Assembly: GCA_044224515.1 (NCBI GenBank)
Contig: JBGAKH010000001.1
Coordinates: 372,001 to 436,000, forward strand
Direction: 5' to 3'
Source: JBBATK01 sp044224515
Lineage (GTDB): Bacteria; Bacteroidota; Ignavibacteria; Kapaibacteriales; NICIL-2
DNA: 64,000 nt
Position numbers and translations under genes: made by a program
Part shown: piece after piece, positions 54,168 to 62,369 of the stretch
Layout: every line of letters starts with the position of its first letter
Position numbering within the stretch: position 1 is the first letter of the stretch
The notes under the pieces: model-generated
Seen by the model: only the letters and a program-made list of their open reading frames with translations
Database searches by the model: none
Told to the model about the DNA's origin: nothing

Positions 54168-54821
54168 CTAGCCTGCCAACGTAAAGTAATCAACTTGATT
54201 GTCGGTGCAAATGTTCAACACGTCGGCACGCACAAGTCTCACCAAAATCTGTGATGATCTACGCAGCGAGATGTTCACCAAGTCTGCGAACTCTTTGACC
54301 GTAATTCGATGTTTCTCCTCGAGGTAGCTAAAGAGACGGCGCTCTCTGTCGCCGATATGCAAAGTCATGGGACGCGAGTGGATATTGCGTCCGGACATTA
54401 AGCGCATCATTTCTTTGCTGGCCAGTACCGACTGATCGTTGTTCCTAATGTAGGCACGATGGTCAACGGATTGCGCTTGATCAGGATCGTCCTTGAGCAT
54501 GTGTGGTTTGTTGTCGCTCTCCGGTACATACACGACAACCACTTCTTTCCATTCGATGTTCACACACTCGATGTGACAATGCACAGGCGGTTCCAAATAG
54601 AATTCAGCTGCACTGAGTACGAGTTCTATTTGCTCTTTTTCGCTGTCGACACCAACGACTGAACCGTCATCGTCTATACCTACCAACAGATAACCACCGC
54701 GGGTATTGGCAAAGGCAGAAATCTCCTTCGCGAAGCGTTCGTACGACGAGAATTTTCGTTTAAACTCAATCGTTCCGCATTCACCTTGTTGGATCAACTC
54801 TCTCAGCTCATGTCGTTTCAT
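54168..54821 (-). CDS. AlbA_2 (Schlafen-type) domain regulator with winged helix
   Basis: A 217-residue protein. Residues about 1-125 form an AlbA_2 putative nucleic-acid-binding domain: E..TIEFKRKFSS, KEISAFANTRGGYLLVGIDDDGSVVGV and a Schlafen-like core. Residues about 155-217 look like a helix-turn-helix (VKEFADLVNISLRRSSQILVRLVRADVL). Such proteins are predicted regulators or nucleases. It is followed without a spacer by recQ (TAG then ATG), so the two are cotranscribed, and a functional link with the helicase is plausible. Confidence 0.75.
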   Translation of the reverse strand: MKRHELRELIQQGECGTIEFKRKFSSYERFAKEISAFANTRGGYLLVGIDDDGSVVGVDSEKEQIELVLSAAEFYLEPPVHCHIECVNIEWKEVVVVYVPESDNKPHMLKDDPDQAQSVDHRAYIRNNDQSVLASKEMMRLMSGRNIHSRPMTLHIGDRERRLFSYLEEKHRITVKEFADLVNISLRRSSQILVRLVRADVLNICTDNQVDYFTLAG

Positions 54822-54856
54822 AACGGTATTTCCGAACGAGGTCGCAAAGCGATAAT

Positions 54857-56626
54857 CTAGCGCGCACTAAAACTCTGAAGATGCCGAGGAACAAACCACT
54901 CCAGGGGATTGAAGCCCGGACGCGTTGCCATAAACTTCACGTTCGCAAGACGCTTGTTATACAAAGCAAGCAACTGTGGTGTCCACAAGAATGTGTACGG
55001 TGCTTCATCATGAACAATGTTCTGAAACTCACGCATCAAGGCGATACGCTTGTTGACATCGAACTCGACTCTGTTTGCTTCCATGATCTCGTCGGCACGC
55101 TTGTTTCTGAAACCGACGTAATTCGAGCCTTCATTTTCAGCTTGACTCGAGTGCCACAACTGGTAGGGATCGGACGGAATATTCTCGTTGATCCATGAAC
55201 CGATGTAGGCGTCAAACGCTAATGTTCGATTTTGCTTGAGAAAGACCGACCACTCAAGTCGTGCAACGTGACAGCGTATTCCCAGATTTTTCACCTCGTT
55301 TGAGAACAGAATCGCGATGTTTTCGCGGGCCTCATTGCCGGCGTTAATGTTAATCGAAAACTCAAACTTCACTGAACGACCATCCACCATTTTGTCCAGT
55401 ACACCATCACCATCGCTATCCTTCCAGCCGGCTTCAGCAAGGAGTTCCTTGGCTTTTACCGGGTTGTAATCGTAGGGCACCATGGAAGAGTCGTACTCCG
55501 GTCGATTTTTGTAGACAGGTCCTTCAATCGTGGTGGCATAGCCTCGCATGATGGTCTTAATCAGATAGTCACGATTGAACAAATGACATAGGGCCTGGCG
55601 AACACGTTTGTCCGCAAACATCGGCTTTCTTGTGTTCCATCCTACATAGCTATACACCGATTGTTCATAGGGCGACTTTGTGATGTAATTGATTTTCGAT
55701 GTATCCATTTGCTCGTCATAGAGCGGCGGAGGAACGGATTCAAAAAAGTCGATGTCCTCGGTTTTGAGTGCAGATATCGCCGCAGTTCTGTCGTTGATAA
55801 TCACGCCGACAATTGCATCTGCAAAACCTTTGCGCCAGTTACAAGGGGCATTCCAGTACTGTTTGTTTCTACGTAGCACAATCTGTTCACCGGTCTTCCA
55901 GCTTTCAAACACGTACGGACCTGAGCCAATTAGGTACTTCGGTTCTCGCTTTAACTCCGCACTTCCGAACCACTCTGCAAACTGTTGCATGGCTTTATTC
56001 TTCGCAACGGCAACAGTGTCGTTACAATCGGCTATGGTGTATTGATCCGTGAGACTCTTCGGATCCATAACGTGTTTCGGTAGGATGCGAAGATCACCCA
56101 ACTGTATCTCAGCCATGAAGTACGGCTTACGCATGTTAATCACCACAGTGAAGTCATCAGGTGTCTCTACCGAAACCACATCTTCAAAGTAATTGCGAAG
56201 CGCCGAGGCATCGAGGATCAGAGGATTCTTTACTGCCTTGAATGTGAAGACCACGTCGGCAGCGTTTAGAGTATGTCCATCCGAAAATCGTGCGTCTCTT
56301 CGAAGGTGAAAAGTGTAGCGCAAGTGATCTTCACTCAACGTCGGCAACGAGTCGGCAAGGTTGGGTACGAAATCCAACGACACGGGATCTTGCTCCAGCA
56401 TGGCGTCGTACACAAAGCTGTACAGCGTTTTGGCCGAGTTATCATTCGTAGTCAGTGGATTCAAACCCTCGGGATCCGAAAGTTCGTGGTAAAAAATGAC
56501 ATCCCCGGGCGTAGCTTCTCCGGGATTCTTGAACTCGTCGGCACTATGACGAATACGGTTACACGATAACGTGCTTAACACCACGAATAGCGCTACCGGC
56601 ACGATGTAGAGTCTGATGAGCTTCAT
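54857..56626 (-). CDS. Peptide/oligopeptide ABC transporter substrate-binding lipoprotein
   Basis: A 589-residue family 5 extracellular solute-binding protein. The lipobox STLSC places a lipid-modified Cys near residue 22. GLNPLTTNDNSAKTLYSFVYDAMLEQDP and LRYTFHLRRDARFSDGHTLNAADVVFTFKAV match the SBP_bac_5 domain. VRQALCHLFNRDYLIKTIMRGYA is a further typical segment. DppB/C/D/F-type permease and ATPase genes are not adjacent. The ATG at 56626 precedes the signal peptide. A longer frame to 56686 is not supported. Confidence 0.9.
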   Translation of the reverse strand: MKLIRLYIVPVALFVVLSTLSCNRIRHSADEFKNPGEATPGDVIFYHELSDPEGLNPLTTNDNSAKTLYSFVYDAMLEQDPVSLDFVPNLADSLPTLSEDHLRYTFHLRRDARFSDGHTLNAADVVFTFKAVKNPLILDASALRNYFEDVVSVETPDDFTVVINMRKPYFMAEIQLGDLRILPKHVMDPKSLTDQYTIADCNDTVAVAKNKAMQQFAEWFGSAELKREPKYLIGSGPYVFESWKTGEQIVLRRNKQYWNAPCNWRKGFADAIVGVIINDRTAAISALKTEDIDFFESVPPPLYDEQMDTSKINYITKSPYEQSVYSYVGWNTRKPMFADKRVRQALCHLFNRDYLIKTIMRGYATTIEGPVYKNRPEYDSSMVPYDYNPVKAKELLAEAGWKDSDGDGVLDKMVDGRSVKFEFSININAGNEARENIAILFSNEVKNLGIRCHVARLEWSVFLKQNRTLAFDAYIGSWINENIPSDPYQLWHSSQAENEGSNYVGFRNKRADEIMEANRVEFDVNKRIALMREFQNIVHDEAPYTFLWTPQLLALYNKRLANVKFMATRPGFNPLEWFVPRHLQSFSAR

Positions 56627-56905
56627 AATCTGTCTATGGTTCGCCGTCGGACGGGCATATCGGAGTTCCCGATTGCAGGGCTGCAAAATACAGCGAAGCT
56701 AAGCCTACGGGATACAATTTTGTTTCCACGAATATTTTCAAGCGACAACTTATCGGGAAGCCACTATTTTGCCACTAAATGATCGCAACTACCTAAGCCC
56801 GCCGGTACTGCGTTATGGTAGATAAGCATGACTATCGCCACTGAATGTTCACCACACTTGGCGGAACGAAGTATAGAGTTTTGTTCACACGAAATCAAGG
56901 TACCA

Positions 56906-57988
56906 GTGCGTCAATACAGAAGTTTGGTAAAAGTCTTGTTTGCAGCACTCTTTTTTGGACTGAGTATGAGTGCCTGCCAGCAGATAACAACGCCTGTTCC
57001 ACTAGGTGCTCCCAGAATGCGCGGCGTTTCGTATACGAGTTTCGGTGTATCTGACTTTGGCGCAGGTTACGATCGCGCTGCCTTGGCAGATGCAAAGGCC
57101 CAACTTCAATGTGATTATGTGGCTCTCAATGTCTTCGTATATCAAAGTACGGCACAGAGCACGAGTATCGGTCCAACCTTTCAAACAAGTACGGATGACG
57201 ATATTCGAAAGGGTGTTTCAGACGCTCGACGCAATGGAATGCGCGTTTTTCTGAAAGTCAATGTCGACCTGCTTCAAGGTTCGTGGCGAGGGACGATTGT
57301 CCCGGATAACGAAGGTGCATGGTTCGCCTCGTATTCGGCGATGATGATACGCTACGCAGTTCTTGCCGAAAGTCTTAACATCGAAATGTTTAGCGTTGGT
57401 TGCGAGTTGGTTGGAGCAACGCAACCACGCTATGATTCACAGTGGCGTGAGCTCATCAGTGCTGTGCGCGGACGCTATAGCGGCAAGCTCGTGTATTGCG
57501 CCAACTGGGATGGCATTGCCGACATCAATAGTGGTCGTCCGGAGTATCTGCAAGTCAACTTTTGGGATGCGTTGGACTATCTTGGAGTTGATGTGTATCC
57601 GGCATTGGCCGAGTCGGCAGACGAGATACCTTCGGCTTCAACAGCAGCTCAACGTGTTGCCGGCCTTGCCAGCCTCATACGTCAGCGCGCCTCCATGTAT
57701 GGAAAAAATGTGATCTTAACCGAAAGTGGTCTGGCATCGGTACGTGGCGCACTGGCAGCTCCTTGGAACTCACAGCTCATTAACGATCCCAATGCACAAC
57801 ATGATGAAGCATCGCAAGCGCTCTTCTACTCGACAATGATTTCGGTGTTTGGTACGCAGCCTTGGTGTGAGGGTATTTTTTGGTGGAATTGGGAAGCTGT
57901 GGAATCTCCAAACGCATACCAAAACTTCAGCCCACGTAACAAGCTAGCAGCGCAAGTTGTTAAAAACTGGTACTCAATGCCAATTTGA
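56906..57988 (+). CDS. Glycoside-hydrolase-like lipoprotein (GH113-like TIM barrel)
   Basis: A 360-residue lipoprotein: the GTG at 56906 with an AAGG site 5 bp upstream gives the signal peptide RSLVKVLFAALFFGLSMSAC with a lipobox Cys near residue 24. The longer frame from an ATG at 56828 would put 26 odd residues before it. The mature protein is a TIM barrel. FSVGCEL has a plausible acid/base Glu and VILTESGLAS a plausible nucleophile Glu, and GIFWWNWEAVESP ends the barrel. This resembles GH113 beta-mannanases and related GTA-type glycosidase-like domains. Substrate not known. Confidence 0.7.
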   Translation: MRQYRSLVKVLFAALFFGLSMSACQQITTPVPLGAPRMRGVSYTSFGVSDFGAGYDRAALADAKAQLQCDYVALNVFVYQSTAQSTSIGPTFQTSTDDDIRKGVSDARRNGMRVFLKVNVDLLQGSWRGTIVPDNEGAWFASYSAMMIRYAVLAESLNIEMFSVGCELVGATQPRYDSQWRELISAVRGRYSGKLVYCANWDGIADINSGRPEYLQVNFWDALDYLGVDVYPALAESADEIPSASTAAQRVAGLASLIRQRASMYGKNVILTESGLASVRGALAAPWNSQLINDPNAQHDEASQALFYSTMISVFGTQPWCEGIFWWNWEAVESPNAYQNFSPRNKLAAQVVKNWYSMPI

Positions 57989-58086
57989 GGCACAATCCGG
58001 GCAGCTATTTAAAATCCAGTTAAAGTTAGGTCAAAGCGCCGATTCGGTTGTAAATTCGTGTCGTTCTCTTTCAACTACCTCGTCCT

Positions 58087-58365
58087 ATGGCAAAGCAAAT
58101 CAAAGGCGTAAGCCAACAAAAACGTGTCGTTTGGGAATTCCCTTTTGACAAGAGCAATTTCATTTTGTTCGGTGTCGGACTTGTCACAATCATCCTCGGT
58201 TACGTTTTGATGTCTACCGGCATCACAGATGATCCTGCAAAGTATCAAACGACCTGGGACAACTCGATGGCGACATCCGTTGCACCCGCTATCCTCGTCC
58301 TCGGATACTGCGTCATCATTCCTCTTGCCATCATGCGTGGTTTTAAGACGACCAAGAGCGAATAA
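58087..58365 (+). CDS. DUF3098 membrane protein
   Basis: A 92-residue protein with two transmembrane helices. WEFPFDKSNFILFGVGLVTIILGYVLM is typical of DUF3098, a small family found mostly in Bacteroidota and relatives, and ILVLGYCVIIPLAIM forms the second helix. Its function is unknown. It is 15 bp upstream of the DUF1232 gene. Confidence 0.82.
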   Translation: MAKQIKGVSQQKRVVWEFPFDKSNFILFGVGLVTIILGYVLMSTGITDDPAKYQTTWDNSMATSVAPAILVLGYCVIIPLAIMRGFKTTKSE

Positions 58366-58379
58366 GCTCTCGTTACACT

Positions 58380-58763
58380 ATGAAGTTTCGCACGAAAAAT
58401 CAGGTTCTTTCGGAATCTACCGTAGACCCCGGCGAAGAGCAACAGGTCTACCGCGAGCTTCCCACTAAGCTCAAGGCGCTGGAAAACAGTCATCCAGTGG
58501 CAACGGTACTGAAGCTCTTGGCAAACGTACGATTCCTGTGGGCAATGCTTCGCGATACGGAATTTCGATTGACTCTAAAGTCAAAGGCCGTTATCATTGC
58601 AAGTCTGGCCTACTTTATACTCCCTTTTGATCTCGTGCCGGATTACATTCCGGGATTGGGATACATGGATGATGGTTTGGTGATCGGAGCTGTCCTTCGT
58701 GCTCTGAACAAAGAACTAGACAGCTATAGAGACTTCACAAAGCGACGCCTTAGCACCTTCTAA
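58380..58763 (+). CDS. DUF1232 (YkvA-like) membrane protein
   Basis: A 127-residue protein. The DUF1232 core LAYFILPFDLVPDYIPGLGYMDDGLVIGAVLRAL at about 79-112 is clear, preceded by a charged N-terminal helix region. YkvA-type proteins are small membrane-associated proteins of unknown function. It is probably in an operon with the DUF3098 gene. Confidence 0.86.
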   Translation: MKFRTKNQVLSESTVDPGEEQQVYRELPTKLKALENSHPVATVLKLLANVRFLWAMLRDTEFRLTLKSKAVIIASLAYFILPFDLVPDYIPGLGYMDDGLVIGAVLRALNKELDSYRDFTKRRLSTF

Positions 58764-58793
58764 ACTCAAGCAGACTCCGTTCGAAAATTGGAC

Positions 58794-58834
58794 AAAAAAA
58801 ATAAAGGCCTTAGCATGAATGTGCTAAGGCCTTT
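58794..58834. terminator. Intrinsic terminator between DUF1232 gene and rsmI
   Basis: A perfect 13-bp stem AAAGGCCTTAGCA/TGCTAAGGCCTTT (arms 58803-58815 and 58822-58834). On the minus strand it is followed by ATTTTTTTT, a strong terminator for rsmI. On the plus strand only CTTTG follows, so it may act weakly for the convergent genes. Confidence 0.88.
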
Positions 58835-58909
58835 GAAGTTTGTAACGAAGCTTTTGCGCTCAGTGTTTTGCCGGCGCAATCAGCGAGTTGCTGTATTCGC
58901 TCCGAGGGT

Positions 58910-60595
58910 TTACCATTTACGACGCTTCGGTGGATAGTCATTAGGTTGACCGAATGCCGGATAGTCCGAGCGGTTGCCATTCCCATTGATACCCGCTGCA
59001 TTTCCACGATTAAAGTTTCCGCCTCGATTGCCACGGTTTCCACCGCGATTATATCCTCCGCGGTTGCCGTAATTGTCGCGTAATGTCTGGTCGAAGCGTG
59101 AGTAGTTAGCACCTTCGCGATTTCCAAAATTCTCACGACGATCATACGATTCATCGTAGAAAGCGTTCGGGTTTTGATTGGTACTCTGATTGGGATTGTT
59201 GTTGTTGAACGAATCGCCCTGCGGTTGCTGATCACGATAGGTATTGCGACCACCGCCACCGCGGTGGTTGTTTCTATGTCCGTTATTATGGCGACGACCG
59301 TTGCCTCCGCCATTTGAACCGTCACGTCCTCCATAGGAATTGTTGCGACCGTTTGAGCGGTAGTTTTGCCCCTGGTTTTCTCGTTGACCTTGTCCGTCGC
59401 GCGAACCTTGCATGTCGCCATCGGCGCGTCCGCCCGAATCACGACGGTCGTTGTAGTTGTTGTTATTGTTTCGACGGTTGTTGTCCCAACGACGTTTATA
59501 GTTGTTGTTGTTGTTCCATCGACGGCCGTTGTTGTTCCAATTGCGATCTCTCTGCTGACCGTCACGTGATCCGGAATCGGCATCGGAACGACGGTTCTCA
59601 TCCGATTCGCGTTCGCTGATTACAGGTTCGTAATCGTCCATACCCACCGCAGAGACTGCCTCTTCATCTGATGGTGGTAGTGGTGCTACGTCGACATCTT
59701 CTGCCAAGGGATCATCGTGCGATGAAATAGCCTTGAGTGGTCGGCGTCCCCTTCCACGAGGCGCAGATGTCCTCGACTCTTCAACTTCATGCATGCGCTC
59801 ATCAGATTCCTCCGCCGCAACTTCTTCTGCTTGATGAGCTGCCGCGGATACATGAACGGAAGTCGCAGCATGAGCAGCTGCCGTATACGAGAAGGGTTCC
59901 GACGATCCTTCGATGACAATAACATATTCACCGCGGAACTTGTTGGCCTCAAAGTACTCTTCAAGTTCCGTAAGGCTTCCATAGTAGTGAGCCTCGTTGT
60001 TCATCGTGAGGTTGCAGCCAACGTAGGCCTGACGATCCGGCATAGCTGCCGCGAGTGCACTGAGTATCGTCTTTAGTCGATACGGTGTATCCATCAAAAC
60101 GATTGTACGAGGTTCATGCGAGAGCATTTGAATCTCTGCATCACGCTCTTCGTTCTTGCGACTCAAGAACCCAGCATAAAGAAACTGCTTCGAACTATGC
60201 GTGCTGCGTACAAGGGCGGTGAGGATACTTGAAGCTCCGGGTAGAACACGCACATCAATCTTGTACTTAACCGCGGTCTTCACGAGAATGTCACCCGGAT
60301 CTGCCAACAATGGTGTTCCGGCATCGCTGATCAAAGCCAGCTTCTTGCCTTGCGTCAGAAGCTTGATACACTCAACACTAGATTCCGTGTCGTTGTGTTC
60401 ATTCAGCTCCATGATTTCTTTATCTATCTCGTAGTGCTTGAGAAGGCGCAAAGCCTCTTTACTCTCCTCGCAAACAATGACATCGCACTCCTGCAATGCA
60501 TTCAACGCTCGTAGCGTGATGTCGTCATAGTTTCCAATCGGCGTGGCGACGACATACAACGTGCCGGCTGCTTTAGCGGCGGCGGATTTTTTCAT
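58910..60595 (-). CDS. rsmI: 16S rRNA 2'-O-ribose methyltransferase RsmI with a long disordered Asn/Arg/Gly tail
   Basis: RsmI methylates the ribose of C1402 in 16S rRNA. Residues 1-245 are the tetrapyrrole-methylase-like domain: LYVVATPIGNYDDIT, LISDAGTPLLADPG, GASSILTAL and FRGEYVIVIEG are diagnostic, at normal length. The remaining 316 residues are an intrinsically disordered tail. Residues 246-345 are Glu/Asp/Ser-rich with a short basic patch RGRGRRP. Residues 346-561 are dominated by Asn, Arg and Gly with repeated NNNN, RGG and RGN motifs, and end in PPKRRKW. Arg/Gly- and Asn-rich tails commonly bind RNA or drive condensate formation. No frameshift or stop separates the parts. It ends at a terminator. 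Confidence 0.95.
   Translation of the reverse strand: MKKSAAAKAAGTLYVVATPIGNYDDITLRALNALQECDVIVCEESKEALRLLKHYEIDKEIMELNEHNDTESSVECIKLLTQGKKLALISDAGTPLLADPGDILVKTAVKYKIDVRVLPGASSILTALVRSTHSSKQFLYAGFLSRKNEERDAEIQMLSHEPRTIVLMDTPYRLKTILSALAAAMPDRQAYVGCNLTMNNEAHYYGSLTELEEYFEANKFRGEYVIVIEGSSEPFSYTAAAHAATSVHVSAAAHQAEEVAAEESDERMHEVEESRTSAPRGRGRRPLKAISSHDDPLAEDVDVAPLPPSDEEAVSAVGMDDYEPVISERESDENRRSDADSGSRDGQQRDRNWNNNGRRWNNNNNYKRRWDNNRRNNNNNYNDRRDSGGRADGDMQGSRDGQGQRENQGQNYRSNGRNNSYGGRDGSNGGGNGRRHNNGHRNNHRGGGGRNTYRDQQPQGDSFNNNNPNQSTNQNPNAFYDESYDRRENFGNREGANYSRFDQTLRDNYGNRGGYNRGGNRGNRGGNFNRGNAAGINGNGNRSDYPAFGQPNDYPPKRRKW
59449..59540 (-). repeat. Low-complexity Asn-codon repeat inside rsmI
   Basis: On the minus strand this stretch is nearly all AAC/AAT and CGT/CGC codons, giving runs of four to five Asn. 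It is a likely site of replication slippage. Confidence 0.7.
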
Positions 60596-61001
60596 AAAAA
60601 AGAAAATAGGTAGAGATAATAGTTGTCGTTATTGATGAAATAACAAAACAGTCAACGCTTCATGCGGACGATACTTAAAAGTCGCTGTGGTCGAAAATCA
60701 TCTAAGCAGTCTGCTCTAATAAGAGGCAGAGTCGTAGGGTAACTCGACGCATTCAAAAAGACCAGGATAACACGTACTAATCAGCGATGAAATAGGAGCG
60801 CTGCCTAAAAAACACATGGTTGGTCACTAGAAGCAGGCAATGGCGCACATACCGTATATGAAGTCTCGGCTTCCCCGAAACGTTGATCGCTTGCGCAATA
60901 TACGATCTTATACACTAAAAAAAAAGAGCTGTCTGCAGTTCCGCAGACAGCTCGGTTTCTCATAAGGGTCTAGGAAATACCTCAGCCTTGTGCTGAATCT
61001 G
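60596..61001. other. Intergenic region with terminator, otherwise empty
   Basis: Apart from the terminator at 60917-60953, these 406 bp hold no open frame with a ribosome-binding site and no recognisable RNA gene. The rsmI promoter should lie in the half nearest to 60596. Confidence 0.5.
60917..60953 (-). terminator. Intrinsic terminator of the thioredoxin-fold gene pair
   Basis: A perfect 11-bp stem GAGCTGTCTGC/GCAGACAGCTC (arms 60926-60936 and 60943-60953, loop AGTTCC) is followed on the minus strand by nine T residues. Confidence 0.92.
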
Positions 61002-61616
61002 CTAGTTTTTGGTCCATTTTATGGTGCAACCCACCGCTTTCACGAAGTCCGGACTGGGAAGTTTGCCGCCTTCCAGTGCTGCTACGGCTTGTTCCACGTA
61101 CTTGGTTTTGACAAGTTTTGCGTCCTCGGCATTGTCGTCAATGGCACCAATGTATCTGACGAAGAACTTCCCATTTTGTTTTTGAAGTAAGAAAATGTGA
61201 GGCGTGCGGGTAGCGCCGAAACTCTTCGCTGTCTGTTGTGTAGGGTCGATGAGATAAGGGAACGGAAACTCCTTCTTGGCAGCTCTCTCGACCATCTTTG
61301 AAAAGTTGTCGTCAGGTACCGTGTTGGTGTCGTTAGGGTTAATGGCAACAACGGGATATCCCATTGCAGCGAACTTCTTGTGCATCTCAATGATGCGGTC
61401 TTCATAAGCAACTGCGTAGGGACAGTGGTTACAGGTAAACACCACGATCACCCCTTTGGCGTTTTGGAGCGACGCCATGGAAAGCATCGAACCATCGATG
61501 TTCTTTAAACTGAAATCTGCGGCCTCGTCTCCAACTTTATAACCACCGGCCCACACCATCGTCGTCATAAGTGCCGACATCACTACCGCACTCCACACGC
61601 TTGCGCGAATTCTCAT
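61002..61616 (-). CDS. Exported thioredoxin-fold protein (AhpC/TSA-like) with CxxC
   Basis: A 204-residue protein with a signal peptide (SAVVMSALMTTMVWAGG) and a thioredoxin fold. GVIVVFTCNHCPYAVAYEDRI carries a CNHC active site. SFGATRTPHIFLLQ has the cis-Pro. The family (often labelled redoxin or thioredoxin-like) acts in periplasmic thiol redox or peroxide defence. The partner is not known. It follows a TlpA-like gene by 1 bp. Confidence 0.86.
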   Translation of the reverse strand: MRIRASVWSAVVMSALMTTMVWAGGYKVGDEAADFSLKNIDGSMLSMASLQNAKGVIVVFTCNHCPYAVAYEDRIIEMHKKFAAMGYPVVAINPNDTNTVPDDNFSKMVERAAKKEFPFPYLIDPTQQTAKSFGATRTPHIFLLQKQNGKFFVRYIGAIDDNAEDAKLVKTKYVEQAVAALEGGKLPSPDFVKAVGCTIKWTKN

Positions 61617-61617
61617 A

Positions 61618-62205
61618 CTACTCTCCTATTAGTGAATACACTGCTTTGAACAATTCTTGCTCACTGAAACTTTGCTCATAAAATACTCTCTGATGCTTCT
61701 CGGTATTCACAACCAGCGTTGCCGGCAAGGCACCGGACCAGTCTTTACTGACACGATCGATGGCGTCATTCATATCGGCGTCAGAAAACAAAACAACCTG
61801 GGATTGAATATTTCGCTTCATCAAAAACGACGACAACTTCGTTTCATAGTCCTTACGGAAATCCAAACTCAACAAAATCACCCTTGCTTTCAGACCCCTT
61901 GCCTTAAAGCTACTGTCGAGCTTCACAAAGCTTGGCAACTCTTCAACGCAGGGTTTGCACCATGTTGCCCAAAAGTTCAAGACATAGGTGGTGTCGCTCT
62001 TCTGCTCAATAATGCGTTCGTGAAGCGTCGCACTATTCCAAATTTCAATGATGGACGGAGTCTTCTTTTGCGTAAATGTTTGAGATGCGTCACCGCCCTT
62101 CGTCCCTCCTTGCGCTAGACATACTGCAGCCGGTCCGAAGACCAGCAGAGCCCCGACACACAAAGAATTGTACAAAATTCGAAACATGGTCACGATGATA
62201 TTCAT
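61618..62205 (-). CDS. Exported TlpA-type thioredoxin-like protein
   Basis: A 195-residue protein with an N-terminal signal peptide or anchor (LCVGALLVFGPAAVCLAQ) and a TlpA-like domain: VLNFWATWCKPCVEELPSFVKL with the WCxPC active site, and GALPATLVVN with the cis-Pro. Such proteins reduce periplasmic disulfides, for example during cytochrome c maturation. It lies 1 bp before the other thioredoxin-fold gene, and both end at one terminator. An internal ATG at residue 7 is also possible. Confidence 0.88.
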   Translation of the reverse strand: MNIIVTMFRILYNSLCVGALLVFGPAAVCLAQGGTKGGDASQTFTQKKTPSIIEIWNSATLHERIIEQKSDTTYVLNFWATWCKPCVEELPSFVKLDSSFKARGLKARVILLSLDFRKDYETKLSSFLMKRNIQSQVVLFSDADMNDAIDRVSKDWSGALPATLVVNTEKHQRVFYEQSFSEQELFKAVYSLIGE

Positions 62206-62369
62206 GGCAGCTAAAATAGCTCTGCTCTAGAAAGTGTATTGCTGCAGCTATCGTAAAACGACAAATGCATAGTCATTGATATGCACTCCTGCACAACAGG
62301 ACTTTCCTTAGGGTGACGAAGCGTACGAGAGCGTATTTTGCGAGTTCCGCAGAAAAATCAACGAGTATC

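Noticed and set aside
58810..59601. A 263-residue Thr/Ile/Val-rich open frame on the minus strand inside rsmI
   Set aside because: It is the out-of-frame reading of the Asn/Arg/Gly-codon repeats of rsmI, runs through the terminator hairpin at 58794-58834 and resembles no protein family.
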